Shown: positions 12,283-23,600 of the stretch, one piece after another
Layout: every line of letters begins with the position of its first letter
Position numbering within the stretch: position 1 is the stretch's first letter
Assembly (NCBI GenBank): GCA_946894095.1
Contig: OX335660.1
Coordinates: 13,645,001-13,709,000, forward strand
Direction: 5' to 3'
Source of the DNA: Incurvaria masculella
Lineage: Eukaryota > Arthropoda > Insecta > Lepidoptera > Incurvariidae
DNA: 64,000 nucleotides
Translations under genes and position numbers: made by a program
The notes under the pieces: model-generated
Told to the model about the DNA's origin: nothing
Seen by the model: only the letters and a program-made list of their open reading frames with translations
The model's database searches: none

Positions 12283-12824
12283 GGTGGCCCAACCCGGCGG
12301 GACTAACTAATTCGCGGGCACTTTACAAAACCGTGCTGTTGCGCTCTGGGACCTTCTCTGTTTCAAAGAAAAAGACAGGCTCTGTGATGAGGAAGATGCA
12401 ACATGTCCACAAAAAAGATGATGTGCATAGTGTATGATTTGGTAAGATTTACGAAAATTTTGATTTCAAAATGACTTATAGCTAAAAGTAAACCACGACC
12501 GCTGTAGTCAAAAATCTAACAAAAACCAAATAGATTATAAATCTTGATTAAATAAGCTATGTCTGATGACTAATATTTTTATGATTTTCTTACTTTATTA
12601 TTGCGTAATAAACCACCAAGGTTATTGTATAAAACGCGCGAAAATTTCGAACTTTCGGACCTTATAACTTAGAAACCAAACACAATTTTACAATGCCAAC
12701 GATCATCAGACATCTAGTTCGATCAAATAAAGCTCTTTTGAGCAAAATTTGGGATCTCTGATTAGAAATATGGGCGTGATCTTCTTTCCCCGTTTGTATG
12801 GGGAGTTGAGCGGGTTGGGCCACC
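12283..12824 (+). mobile_element. TTAA-flanked MITE, family 1, copy 1
   Basis: TTAA at 12279-12282 and 12825-12828 flanks a 542-bp element whose ends are GGTGGCCCAACCCG and CGGGTTGGGCCACC. No ORF. Four copies occur in the window (also 32580, 52476, 53130). The interior shared by all copies includes CTGGGACCTTCTCTGTTTC and AACATGTCCACAAAAAAGA. Confidence 0.85.
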
Positions 12825-13716
12825 TTAAGTCACTGCCGTGAAGTTTTCTAATAGTACGGAAAAAAATATCACTTCTTCTTGAGATTGAGACCTGTAAGTA
12901 TGACAGGGCGCTATCAGCCTACCCTCATCTTTACCACCATCCTAGACACGCGCACGCCACCAGCCTGTCTCCCATGAGTGCCGCTCTCTTGCCCACCGTC
13001 AGCCTAAACTACAGAAGTTGTACTATTACGCGAAATACAGCCAGATGGCAACTCAGTTAATCACAGAACACCTTAGTGACATTTGCTTCATATTTAGCTT
13101 ATATAGATATTCATTGTGATCAGCTGTTTTCTATTTTTATATAACGGTAAAATATTTATACCTACTTTTATTTACATTCAGTATTCCTTATTTTACATCA
13201 ACTTTATTTATTAAGCTCCTCGTTGTATGCATGTATTTCTTACCAAAGGTTGTGTTTATATTTTTTTTATTGAATACGTTTATATTTAGCAAAACAGGTA
13301 CATATGTACACACCTCATCATTGAATTGTTGATATTTTAAATGTTCACCGCAGCTTTTAAATTTAGTAGACTCATCCGAATTTCATTTTGTGAACATTAA
13401 AGTGTATTTATTTTGACCTTGCAGGGTGAAAAAAAACTAGTTTGAGAAGTGCATGTCAGTCACGGAATAAATTGGAGTTCCATATGTACAAAACACAATT
13501 AGGTATGTTTTTTGTATGTTGTTGTGAACGCAGTTCAAACAAAATATTTTAGTTCAGTTGAAAGATGTATTAGTGAGGTGGGACAAAATGTTTTGACTTT
13601 GTATGAAAATATTTTTAAAATTATTAATTTAATTAATGCAATATCCCGTTCATTTCCATCGATACCCCTCTTAGCATGAATAATTTCGTATTTTCGTGTT
13701 AAGTATTTCTTTTTAA

Positions 13717-13795
13717 AATACTTAATGTTTACGGATATTACTTCTTTCCGAAGTAAGCCCTTTTTAACACTGTATATCCGTAAACATTAAGTATT
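13717..13795. repeat. 22-bp inverted repeat
   Basis: AATACTTAATGTTTACGGATAT at 13717-13738 is matched by its reverse complement at 13774-13795 with a 35-bp loop. It may be the ends of a small MITE. Confidence 0.65.
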
Positions 13796-14046
13796 ATGTC
13801 GAACAACAGTGAAAATCTAAATAAATATATTTCTTTTTATTTACTCTTTTTCAACTGTTGCGAACCACCATTGATAATTCACTGAAATCACAAGGCTGTG
13901 AATATTTACTGACGTACAGATGGACATAGATTATTATTGTCCATCAATAAATTATTTTCGTAAGTACGTGATAACACCTGATTGCATTCATTTCCATAAG
14001 GTCGTAAGTAATACCATATTTTATTATTTTTAATATTATGTCTTAC

Positions 14047-14203
14047 CTACAGAACCAATACGGTAAAAACAACTAAATAAGTAAATGAATAAATAAATAA
14101 TAAAATTAATGAGAACATTTTTCTCTTTTTCTTTTTCTCATTAATTTTATTATTTATTTATTCATTTACTTATTTAGTTGTTTTTACCGTATTGGTTCTG
14201 TAG
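14047..14203. repeat. Perfect 69-bp inverted repeat (hairpin)
   Basis: Positions 14047-14115 (starting CTACAGAACCAATACGG) and 14135-14203 are exact reverse complements, with only 19 nt between them (TTCTCTTTTTCTT-rich). Imperfect pairing continues outward through TATGTCT / AGACATA. No coding capacity. Confidence 0.9.
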
Positions 14204-14297
14204 GCAGACATAATATTAATAACAACGATTGTTGTTTTTTTGTGTTTGTTGTAGAGACAGCACCATAACCATTATTTTTAATAGTAACTACAACTTT

Positions 14298-14608
14298 TTA
14301 GGGTTCCGTACCCAAAGGGGGAAAACGGAACCCTATTACTAAGCCTCCGCTGTCCGTCCGTCCGTCCGTCCGTCCGTCCGTCTGTCCGTCTGTCACAGGG
14401 CTGTATCTCAGTAACCGTAACAGGTAGACAGCTGAAATTTTCACAGAGTGTGTATTTATTTTGCCGCTATAACAACAAATAGGTAAGATTAAAAAATAAT
14501 TAAAATTAAAGGGGGCTCCCATATAAAAAACGTGATTTTTTTGTTTTATTTTTTACGATGGTACGGAACCCTTCGTGTGCGAGTCCGACTCGAACTTGGC
14601 CGGTTTTT
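14298..14608 (-). mobile_element. GGGTTCCG repeat family, copy 2
   Basis: Inverse orientation to the copy at 5457: begins AGGGTTCCGTACCCAAAGGG, carries the GTCCGTCCGTCCGTC minisatellite and CTGTATCTCAGTAACCG, and ends GAGTCCGACTCGAACTTGGCC. Confidence 0.8.
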
Positions 14609-14834
14609 TGAATTTTCAAAAAGTTCAAAGATGCATTGATGGTCTAGCTATATTGGAAACCTTTAACGGTAAATATTTGACCTTAATACTCTGTGTTCAA
14701 ACTATTTTAATGAATATTTTTCAAATTTGATAACATAAAGCACCAAAGACTAAGGCAGAGATAAATAGTCGTAACAAAAACTAAAACTAACGAAAAGTAG
14801 TACTTTGTGACGTCACTTTGCATTACTTTTTTTT

Positions 14835-15215
14835 TATGCGACCTGACATGGACGGCTAATATTACACAACTACCGTTATGATATTAGCCCAATACACCAC
14901 ATTCCCGAAGGAGTTAGGTGCCATGCCAGGACCTTCCCTTTATGAGCACGGCTACATTGAACTGAATGGAAAACACGGACAATTTTTTTCATTGCCGCTT
15001 CGACCATCTTTTCATTCAATGCGATGGTACCAACCCGGGCGGGCTTAAGCCCTACCACCTAGTAGGGGAAGGGGACCTACAGTTTTACATGGATTCCGAA
15101 CCATGGAGCAGGTCGCATTCGTGACGAAATGCACTTATCGAACTCGGAAAGAGAAAGACAGTGGTGCAAGTCGGAATTGAACCTGGGCCTCCATAGATTT
15201 CGGGCCTCTAGAGAT
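14835..15215 (-). mobile_element. SINE with tRNA-type head remnant
   Basis: Nearly full body from poly-T (14827) through GACATGGACGG, GTGCCATGCCAGGACC, GGAAAACACGGACAA, ATGCGATGGTACCAACCCGG, CTACCACCTAGTAGG and GACGAAATGCACTTATCG. It ends in a tRNA-like head whose minus strand contains a B-box-like GGTTCAATTCC. Confidence 0.8.
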
Positions 15216-16238
15216 TTCGTCCATACAAAATGTGTCAAAGTGGCGTCACAAAGTATTACTTATCGTTAGTCTTAGTTTCGTTTACGACTATTTATCTCAA
15301 GCCTTACTGTTTTATTTTTAAATTATAGCTAGACCAATCAATCTACATATTTACTTTTTTATTATCGAAATTCGTTGGGGTTAATTTTAAACATAATTAA
15401 ATGTTGTTTTACTTACATAAGTCCTTATCAAACTGAAAGCAACTGGCTCTTATCACGCCCTTAATGACGAAATTAAATGAGTCCAGAATCCTATAAGACC
15501 CGAAAATATAACATTTATCTCATGACATTGTCATAATAAACACATAAAATTGAGGGGAATGATCTGATGCATTTCTGGAGATACGTTTGACCAGGGTTCA
15601 TACCCTGGTTAAATGTATCGTATTAAGTTAATAGAATTAAGATATACCTGAAAATGGCAAATGTTTCGTGTACAATTGTATTTTAATTACTGATACAGTC
15701 ACACATTTGGCAGGTTTAGGAAATATGGAATATCTGTTAGAAATTTGAAAAATATATAAAAAGACATCTGAGTACGATTTATTTCAGAATTTTATAATTT
15801 CAGATAAAAAAATATATATTGAATTGACCTAACTTAACTTTGTCTCATTTTTCGGCTTTGATAAGTGTCTTATATTTATAAAATATTAAAACTTTTTTAC
15901 GTTTTACTGGGAACTCGAAATTGTGAGTAAAATACCCCACGGTAAATAACGCGGTACATACGCTTACATGCTCTTTCGTGTCGTTGGAACTCAAGAATAT
16001 TTATCTCAATTATTAAGCGAACTCACTCAGTGGCGCTGCCCCCATGCAAACGCGTTTCTGTTGCCACGGTGTATAGCCGTCATGCGGTGTATAGCCGTTT
16101 CCTGTCAAACGTTACACCGGAAATGGAAATAAATTCTAGGTCCCGTTCTGTCATTGTGACACAACGTAAAAGAACGTGATCATTATTTAAAAGTTTTTAA
16201 TTTAAAAGTTAACGATCGTACCTTCAGAGACATACTCG

Positions 16239-16534
16239 AAAAACCGGCCAAGTGCGAGTCGGACTCGCACACGAAGGGTTCCGTACAATCGTACAAGATT
16301 TGAGACAAAAAAAAACCTTTTTTGTATGGGGCCCCCTTTACAATAGTTTCTTATTTTGTAATGTTATCTATTTGTTCTTATAGCGGCAAAATAAATACAC
16401 ACTCCGTGACAATTTCAGCTGCCTCCCTATTACGGTTCATGAGATACAGCCCTGTGACAGACAGCGACGGACGGACAGCGGAGGCTTAGTAATAGGGTTC
16501 TGTTGGCACCCTTTGGGTACGAAACCCTAAAAAG
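16239..16534 (+). mobile_element. GGGTTCCG repeat family, copy 3
   Basis: ACCGGCCAAGTGCGAGTCGG start, GGTTCATGAGATACAGCCC and a GACGGACGGACAGCGG block, ending CACCCTTTGGGTACGAAACCC. Intergenic, beyond the mesh 3' end. Confidence 0.8.
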
Positions 16535-17662
16535 TCCAAGAAAATGCGTTTGGTCCATAGAAATTAGGTCTATGGTTTGGTCTGTCTTAATAAGAATTTA
16601 ATTTATTCACGCTGGCAGATAATACTTTCAGAAGTACACACATTGTGTTAACGGCCTTACGGTATTTATGGGCATATTCGGAGACTAGTTACAGACGAAA
16701 ATGAAGGCTCTGTTCTAAATATAGTTTTATTAGAAAAATAAACACAAACAAAATAAAATGCACTACTGAACTAATAAAAATAGAGTTTTTGGATAAATGA
16801 GCTCGCCGTGGCTGGTGTCTCATTAAGAATCTACTATATGAAGTTTGAAATCAAGTTAAGTCAAGTTAGAATTCATGTTTGCTCTAATGCTACATACTAA
16901 GTACCTACTTATTCTCGAACTAAAGTACAAATCTCTGGACTCACTCCTAGCAATAATAACTAATATTAACGATATAGACTGCTCTAAATGGCACTGATAT
17001 TTAGTAGATTTTAGAGTTTACAAACAGCAAAACTTATAAAAAAATTGCAAGTGCAGTGTAAAAAGCAAATATTTGTCATGGAATATGAACGTGTCTCATT
17101 ATGATTTGTCGACATTTTGAGTACAATACATATTTTTTCTATGCGAAAGAAAATATTATTGAAACTGATTATCTGCACAATATGAAGTGGAATATTCTTA
17201 TTCGTAATGCTTTTTATGTTAACTCTTAATTTTATATTGTTATTCTTCCATAACACTCGTTAGGGTTATCTTAAAAAATTATGTTCCTTAGTTACTAACT
17301 GAAATGTGGCTAATCATTATATTCTTTGTATGAATAAATTTGAAAAAGAATTGGTTAAGGTAATTTTTACCTTACCATAAACTCGAAATTAGTGCACTCG
17401 ACAAGAGTATACTTCAAAACCTTAATTACCTTTAAGGAAAAAAGATTTCAGACGTTAACCAATATCGGATAGGATACGACTGTACATGTATATTATACAA
17501 TAGGCTGATATAAAATAATATATTCAACGATCAAATGAAAAAAATCTTTTTTCATCAATTTAGAACCACTGTTAACAAAATGGGTTGGTAAATGAAATGA
17601 TCTTTTAAAAATAAATATACACTAAGAACAACTCTCTACCCTTCTCTACCCTACAGCAAAAT

Positions 17663-20600
17663 TTAATTTATTTCCGTCTCTCCTCCCCACTGCTGCGCTT
17701 GCGCCGCCTGCGTCGCCGGCTGCTGGCCGTACTGCGCGGCCGGCTGCTGGCCGTACTGCGCGGCCGGCTGCTGGCCGTACGGCGCGGCCGGCTGCTGGCC
17801 GTACGGCGTGTAGTCGGGACTGGCCGCCGCCACGTTGACCGGCTCGCCCGGCGTGGGGCTGTCCTCCTCGGCGCTGTCCTTCTTGTAGGGGAGGCTCTCG
17901 TCCTCCTCGGAGACGATCTTGACGGACTCGTCGGGGTCGATGCCTCGCGACCTGGTGACAGGAGCGATTTTTTATAATTTAGTTTATTGAATGGTACCAG
18001 AAGCGAATTCAGCTCGTGATTAAAAAACTAAAAAAAAAAATAACTTGCGACTTAGCGGTAGCACTGTATTTGTTGATTTCGCTTTTCAATCTAATAACTT
18101 GCGACTTAGCGTTAGCTCTGTTTTTGTTGCTTTTGCTTTTCAACCTAATGACTTGCGACTTAGCGGTTGCTTTTGCTTTTCAACCTAATAACTTGCGACT
18201 TAGCGTTAGCTCTGTTTTTGTTGCTTTTGCTTTTCAACCTAATAACTTGCGACTTAGCGTTAGCTCTGTTTTTGTCGCTTTTGCTTTTCAACCTAATGAC
18301 TTGCGACTTAGCGGTTGCTTTTGCTTTTCAACCTAATAACTTGCGACTTAGCGTTAGCTCTGTTTTTGTTGCTTTTGCTTTTCAACCTAATAACTTGCGA
18401 CTTAGCGGTAGCTCTGTATTTGTTGATTTCGCTTTTCAATCTAATAACTTGCGACTTAGCGTTAGCTCTGTTTTTGTTGCTTTTGCTTTTCAACCTAATA
18501 ACTTGCGACTTAGCGTTAGCTCTGTTTTTGTTGCTTTTGCTTTTCAACCTAATGACTTGCGACTTAGCGGTAGCACTGTATTTGTTGCTTTTGCTTTTCA
18601 ACCTAATAACTTGCGACTTAGCGTTAGCTCTGTTTTTGTCGCTTTTGCTTTTCAACCTAATGACTTGCGACTTAGCGGTTGCTTTTGCTTTTCAACCTAA
18701 TAACTTGCGACTTAGCGTTAGCTCTGTTTTTGTTGCTTTTGCTTTTCAACCTAATAACTTGCGACTTAGCGGTAGCTCTGTATTTGTTGATTTCGCTTTT
18801 CAATCTAATAACTTGCGACTTAGCGTTAGCTCGGTTTTTGTTGCTTTTGCTTTTCAACCTAATAAGTTGCGACTCAGCGGTAGCTACCAACCTGACCACC
18901 ATGAGTTCGTCTTCCTTCTCCTCCTCTCGCCTCTTCTTCAGCATGCGGAAGCCGATGCACACCAGCACGATCACGATGGGTATCATCACCGCGCTGATGA
19001 TGCCCCAAGTGGTGCCCAGGGTGCGAGCGGAGTACTCCTGTCTTCCTGTGGGGCGATATCTCATGTCTTACTCGACAACAACGAAGGGACTGCGGGTTCT
19101 AAAGATAGGCTCTAATTTCAAAGTTGGTGGAACATTCATCGTATGCACATTTAATTTCATTAATAAAACTTTTCTGGTAGTCAAACTACACTAAGTTACG
19201 TCAGGAACGGATAGATCCGCACATGTCGTATAGTGCATATCCTCTCCCTTCTGTGCACATTCCTGAATGATCCCAAATCTCAGAGTCGTAACCATAGAAA
19301 TAAGATGTACCGCGCATGCTAGGTGTATGGTCGTAACCCTATCAATTCCCCATACTACGAGCGATAATTGTAAGGTTTTAGAATTTTTGGATTCGAAATC
19401 TACGTCTGTAATTTTTTTAATGTACATTTTATATTGGATTCTTATTACTGACAAATACAGATATTTACAAAAAATATATATATATTAAGCTTTCTCGAGT
19501 CATATAAAAAAAAAAAAAAAATCTGACAACGTCGGGTAGGGAGATGTTGGCAAATGGACAAATAATGCATTTCTTGAAAATCATTGCTCATTCGGTTTCA
19601 TTTATAGTTAACTCTTCATGATCGTTTCATAAATTGCCTCTTAACACAAGGGAAAGTGCTTCTCTATGCATTTTTAATTATGTTCTCTAAGTCTGAATGT
19701 GGGCTTAGTCTGAAGTAATTAAATACTTCATATTGCCACTTGTTTTATTAAAGTTAGCCATTAGAGATTACCTTTGGAAATAAACTCGCCTATTGCGCTT
19801 TTGTACTTATAGCGGTAAGCAAACACATTTGTTATCATATTTAAGTATATTTTGTTGGATGTACGTAATTTATCCATTAAAATGTACTTTCGTATATTGC
19901 GTGCTACGTACGTTGATCAGTCTCCTTCGTTTCTGTATCCTTACATTATATTTTTTCAGTAAGAACGTTAGAAAGTAATGGACAAGAGACGTTAACAGTT
20001 AACCACCAGCACCGCTATTATCGTTAATACAAAACGATTCAGATTAATCAATGCCAATGGTAATATATTTTGGAGCCTTCCCATTTTTCATAGTTTTGTT
20101 GTTTTCGAGCGAGGCGGTAAGGCATTACTGTAATGTATTACTTTTAACATTCTTGGTTCGAGAACCAAGAATAAGGTGTGAGGTAATCATCATAAGAGTT
20201 GATATTCCTATATTATATTCTTTGAATAAAGCATAAACATTGTTATTATAACTTTGGAAACCTTTCGTTATTCTTGATGATATACAAAAATGTCCCACAT
20301 ACAATTTTGAAGATCGAATGCACTGGTTACAAGCGATTGCTTGCAATCTCAATGGATTAGAGAATGAGGCCTGGCCAAATTACACGCATGCACATACTCT
20401 TCAAAGTAAATGAAATGTACTCACCCAGATAAGATGGCCCACATTCGCATGATGGTTGTTGATTTTAGATAAGAAAGCAAGAATTATCTATGTCAAAATT
20501 TATCAATGTGGTATGGGAACGGGTAAAATAAAAGATATCATTTTCAAGAGCAAATTTCCATTCCACACCTAGGAACATTTTAACAATAAATTATTCTTGC

Positions 20601-23600
20601 TTTTATGCAAAAAAATATTATTTAAAGTAAATTAAGGGATATTCGTACCGAAAGCTCTTGTAACTAGTTTTATGCGGAACAGAAATTTCCTCTTTACATG
20701 ACGTTATTTTCTGGTGTAACTTATTTAATAAAATCATATCTTACAGTTAACAATAACACATTTTCTAGATCTCAAATCATAAAATCGCTACAAGGATAAC
20801 TGACCAAGACAACATCAATGGGATTTGTTTATAACTAACAACATTAAGAGCCACAACTTAATTTCTAACTAATGTTTGAATCCTAATCTGAACGTTAGTA
20901 ATACTTTGCGAAAACTTAATACTTAGATGGTTAATAATGGAACTAATAATGAACGTACATATCCAATAAGAATTAAACTAAGAATAGGGAAAGATAACAA
21001 TTACGATGGCAGTGAAAAGCTAGCTTTCTATGTGAACAAACGTATAAATAAATTTAATTTGTCCCTGTGGTGGGATATGTTTTAAATAGACAGCTTTCTA
21101 TATAGTACCCACTATCAGAACTTAAAGAACTGACAACGAATTGAGCGTAGCCAAGATGGTGTTCCCATATACGCAAATATGCCTATCACACCATTGTAGT
21201 TCGACTACTGTAAGTCCCTATTTCTGCAGAAGGATCGTAAAGTCCCTGCTGGTTTGGATCTACTGGAGGGTCTATCAGAGTCTCTACAGAACGACCTCTC
21301 TGAACTGGCATAGTGAATGTCTTTATCGAATCGGCGGGGGCACTCTTCGGGGTCTGGGGCAGACCTTGAGTCTGCGCTTCGGTGTAGGTCGTCCGAGGAC
21401 TGGGGTTATCGGAAGTGGGACTAACTGGAGGCGAGTAAATGTCGGAGTAAGTCGGGGAATAGTGGGAGGATGTGGGACTATATTGTCCATCGAATTTAGG
21501 ACTGTGAGGCTCTTCGGAAGCGAAAGGGTCCCTATTGCTAGTAGAATATCCGGAATCGCTTGCCATAGCCCTACGGCCAGTTTGTCTTGGTCGGTTTATG
21601 TATTCGATATCCTTAGCGGGTCGCGTTAGAGTGGAGTCCCGGTTGGATTCCGTATCAGAAGTAGTCGAGAGAAGATCCTCCTCAGAGAGATCCCACAGTT
21701 TTTCGGGGAAGTCTACGTCAGGGGCGTTAGGCAACGGCTCGTTCGTCCTATAACTCTTTTCATAATTGCGCCTTTTTCGGGGCAACGAAGAGAGATCCGA
21801 CTTATCGCTTCGACTCGAATCCGTGTATCCTAAACCTGAACTGTCACCATCTTGTGGCTGATTAGCCGGGGGTGGGGGGGCAGACCTAGTAACTGCAGAA
21901 GTGATCACTGGATTAGCAACGTTTGGCTCATCGGCAACTTTAGGTTTCTCGTCAGAGATCTGACTTTTGTTAGTTCTCATGGTATCAGTGAGGTTTCCCA
22001 TTGACGCTGTCCTTAGGTTTAGTCTAGAGAGAGATTTTGAGCGCGGAATGTCTTCGAATCGCCAGCCGGTCTTGCCTTCCCGTTTTGGCTTGAAGACGCA
22101 CCAGAACCACACGAGGAGTATTATAAGAGCTATCGGTACGATAATTCCGAAGATCACGGCCCATGTTATCAGAAGGGTTCGCTGGGAGTATTCTTGTTGA
22201 CCTAAACGTAAAACCCAAGTGTTAGAATATTATTATTGCGTATTTAATTCAGCATGCAAACATTATGGCAATATACCTAAATTTGTATCCAGTGGTAACA
22301 ATGGAAATGAAAGTGTTTGCGATTGCAGAAGATCAAAAAACTACTGTTACCATGTAAAATATAAGACACACAACAAGTTTAGCAAATTAATATACTCACG
22401 TAGGCACTCCGTGTATCCGTATTCTGGAAGATTCCACCGGCCGTTGTCCTCACATATCCTTCGCTTGTCCCCAATAAGTATGAAGTCCTGGTTACACTCG
22501 AAGGATACCTGAAATAAATATAATCAGTGATTTATATTAAAACATTCAAGGCGTCATCCTTTTTTTAAATGGAATTGTGGGCCGACATGAACTAAAGATT
22601 TATGAAAGTTTAGTAAAATTTTTTCGACTGAAAAATGGTAAATTTTAATTGGTAAAATAGAAAAACATATTCCTTGATTTCTGCCAAAAAGCTCCTGGAC
22701 TGGTTTTGGTAACAAAAAACCTCGAAAATAGTAAAATACTCACCCTGGTTCCAGGAGTGAAGAAGAAATTAGATTTCCTGCCGAACCTGGGAGTCTCCAG
22801 CACACCGCAGCTCAGGATCCTCCTGTTGTTCTGCTCCTTTATGTTTGTCTGGTAATAGGAAAAAAATATATTTCAATAGCAAATTAAGAAGTAAAACATA
22901 AAATATCCTTACGTTTAAATCCTCTGCGCGAGTCAAACCCAACGACTCTACGAAAGACCCCCATAATACTAAAGACATCCATTTTCACATCCCAAGCCAC
23001 TATAGAGTCCTTGACACATGGACATTAACATTCAAAGGAACAATGGATTTTATGACAAATAATTGCCGGATAAACGCATCTGCGAAAATACAGACATGCA
23101 ATCATTTCTTATGGCGTGTCGCTTTCGGAGAGTTGCATGCAAATAATTGCGATGACTAATAGCGAGTTATATTACGTGTCATCGAAAGATGAACGGATAG
23201 AATATGTCTCCGGCAAGAGACTTTTCTCGATACTGTTTGAGGGCAATGATAATTTATGCAGGTTTTCTATATTAGGATTAGGATAGCTTGCGATTCGATA
23301 AGCTGGGCGAAGAACCTCTGAGCGCGGTTGGGTTCTGGATGGGTGATCATTTTATACCGTTGAGGCTGAAATTGATGGCCTTACTTACTAGGTGGTACGG
23401 TCGATCCCGCCCGGGTTGGTACCATCGCATTAAATGGTCCAAGTGGCAATGAAAATTGTCCGTGTTTTCCATCCAGTTCAACGTAGCAGAGCAATATAAG
23501 GAATATCAGTTTGGTAATAGCCATCCATGTCCAGTTACAGGATTAGGTTAGGTTGGATTAGGTCAGACTAGCTCAAGTCACTTATTTACAATGTCTCACT

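Larger units (their letters stand above)
17663..19045 (-). other. mesh: mesh alternative terminal exons B (short tail)
   Basis: Exon 19045-18892 starts after CCCCACAG and encodes [14 protein letters not shown], a transmembrane helix and a [11 protein letters not shown] charged stretch. It splices (CAG/GTTGGT) to 17951-17663, which encodes an acidic segment (VSEEDES) and about four YGQQPAA/P repeats, ending ETEIN-stop. It uses the same phase-1 junction as exon A (C+GA = Arg). No PDZ ligand at the end. Confidence 0.88.

Noticed and set aside
18167..19115. Long open frames on both strands over the 54-bp repeat
   Set aside because: They exist only because the repeat unit is a multiple of three and stop-free. 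No start context, splice logic or domain supports a protein, and only the non-repeat part near 18892-19045 is a real mesh exon.
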